Shown here in pieces: positions 6,148 through 6,565 of a stretch of DNA of 6,565 bases. The position numbers and the translations under genes were made by a program. The DNA comes from Melioribacteraceae bacterium. Lineage in GTDB: Bacteria; Bacteroidota; Ignavibacteria; Ignavibacteriales; Melioribacteraceae. The notes below the pieces were generated by a model. It was not told where the DNA came from and did not search any database. It saw only the letters and a program-made list of their open reading frames with translations. Positions within the stretch are counted from its first letter, which is position 1; each line of letters starts with the position of its first letter. The stretch spans positions 1-6,565 of the forward strand of contig WGAL01000254.1 of NCBI GenBank assembly GCA_015494845.1, written 5' to 3'.

Positions 6148-6565
6148 TTGACAGAAGCGTTCCGCCGAAAATTTCCGACGACATTAAATTGCATTTGCCT
6201 TTATTGCGGAAAACAAAATTCGGCAACGGATTGAAAGTGAATTTTGTCGAGAAAAATTCCTTGCCGATCGTAATATTGAATTTCATTGTAAAAAGCGGAA
6301 GTATTTACGATCCTGAAAATAAATCGGGACTTGCGAATTTACTCGGAATGACAATTGATGAAGGAGCGCACGGATACGACGCGCTTAAAATCGATTATAT
6401 GCTCGAATCGCTCGGTTCGATTTTTAACATTTCCGTCGATCACGATTACATTTATTTTACGCTTACTTCGCTGAAAAAGAATTTCGAACGCTCGCTGGAG
6501 ATTGTTTCGTGGATTTTCCGCGAGCCAAATTTTACCGACAAAGATTTCGAAAGAGAAAAAAACAA
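6144..6565 (+). CDS. M16 family protein, zinc-less partner subunit, 3' end outside window
   Basis: I translated 140 residues from ATG at 6144, whose ATGA overlaps the stop of the preceding M16 gene. The frame stays open to the right edge, so about two thirds of the gene is missing. The M16 N-terminal domain is clear: KFGNGLKVNFVEKNSLPIV (25-43), NFIVKSGSIYDPENKSGLAN (46-65), TIDEGAHGYDALKIDYMLESLGS (70-92), and FTDKDFEREK near the end. The zinc motif is lost: the HxxEH position reads N65-L-L-G68-M69, so both His ligands and the catalytic Glu are replaced. This matches non-catalytic partners in M16B heterodimers, whose second domain usually supplies substrate-binding Arg and Tyr; that part is beyond the window and not checked. 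A GGAAG ends four bases before the ATG as a weak ribosome-binding site, and overlap coupling would give equal amounts of the two subunits. Confidence 0.9.
   Translation, partial: MIDRSVPPKISDDIKLHLPLLRKTKFGNGLKVNFVEKNSLPIVILNFIVKSGSIYDPENKSGLANLLGMTIDEGAHGYDALKIDYMLESLGSIFNISVDHDYIYFTLTSLKKNFERSLEIVSWIFREPNFTDKDFEREKN

Noticed and set aside
6130..6160. Possible frameshift splitting one long M16 protein
   Set aside because: The second frame starts with its own ATG and a complete new M16 N-terminal domain, and the first protein ends naturally after a full two-domain subunit of 426 residues. Two separate genes explain this better.

Overview
The window is bacterial, AT-rich and densely coded. 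It reads as a chromosomal housekeeping and signalling region with no phage, plasmid or IS genes. The ksgA-mgtE pair, weak Shine-Dalgarno signals at most starts, a tRNA-Ala without an encoded CCA, and M16 peptidase subunits of the 'NQREVVMNERRQ' type all fit the Bacteroidota/Chlorobiota (FCB) group, perhaps an Ignavibacteria- or Kapabacteria-like lineage. This placement is an inference from gene content and style; no phylogenetic marker was compared.

Layout. On the minus strand, reading leftwards from 1814, are ksgA (16S rRNA dimethyladenosine transferase, complete) and mgtE (CBS-gated Mg2+ channel, C-terminus cut off by the window edge). The two overlap by 14 bp. A gene-free stretch follows (1815-2284). 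It holds a GC-rich composite inverted repeat made of two diverged facing units, several copies of a CTGTCCAAAA word in both orientations, and a short palindrome. On the plus strand come tRNA-Ala(GGC) at 2285-2357, a 788-residue signalling protein (2480-4846), an M16 zinc peptidase (4867-6147), and the start of a second M16 protein (6144 to the right edge).

The most unusual item is the 788-residue protein. It has the architecture of a hybrid histidine kinase (GAF, HisKA-like, HATPase-like, then three receiver domains). However, the phosphoacceptor histidine is a glycine, the ATP-site N box has lost its asparagine, and the glycine boxes are eroded. All three receivers keep their acidic pocket, phosphoacceptor Asp, Thr/Ser and Lys. 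It looks like a pseudokinase scaffold carrying three working receivers, which must get phosphate from elsewhere.

The two M16 genes overlap by ATGA. The first keeps the HLFEH zinc motif. In the second, the same position reads NLLGM, so it cannot bind zinc in the usual way. They most likely form a heterodimer of one catalytic and one non-catalytic subunit, as in mitochondrial processing peptidase and bacterial M16B pairs. Only 20 bp separate the signalling gene from the M16 pair, so they may share a transcript.
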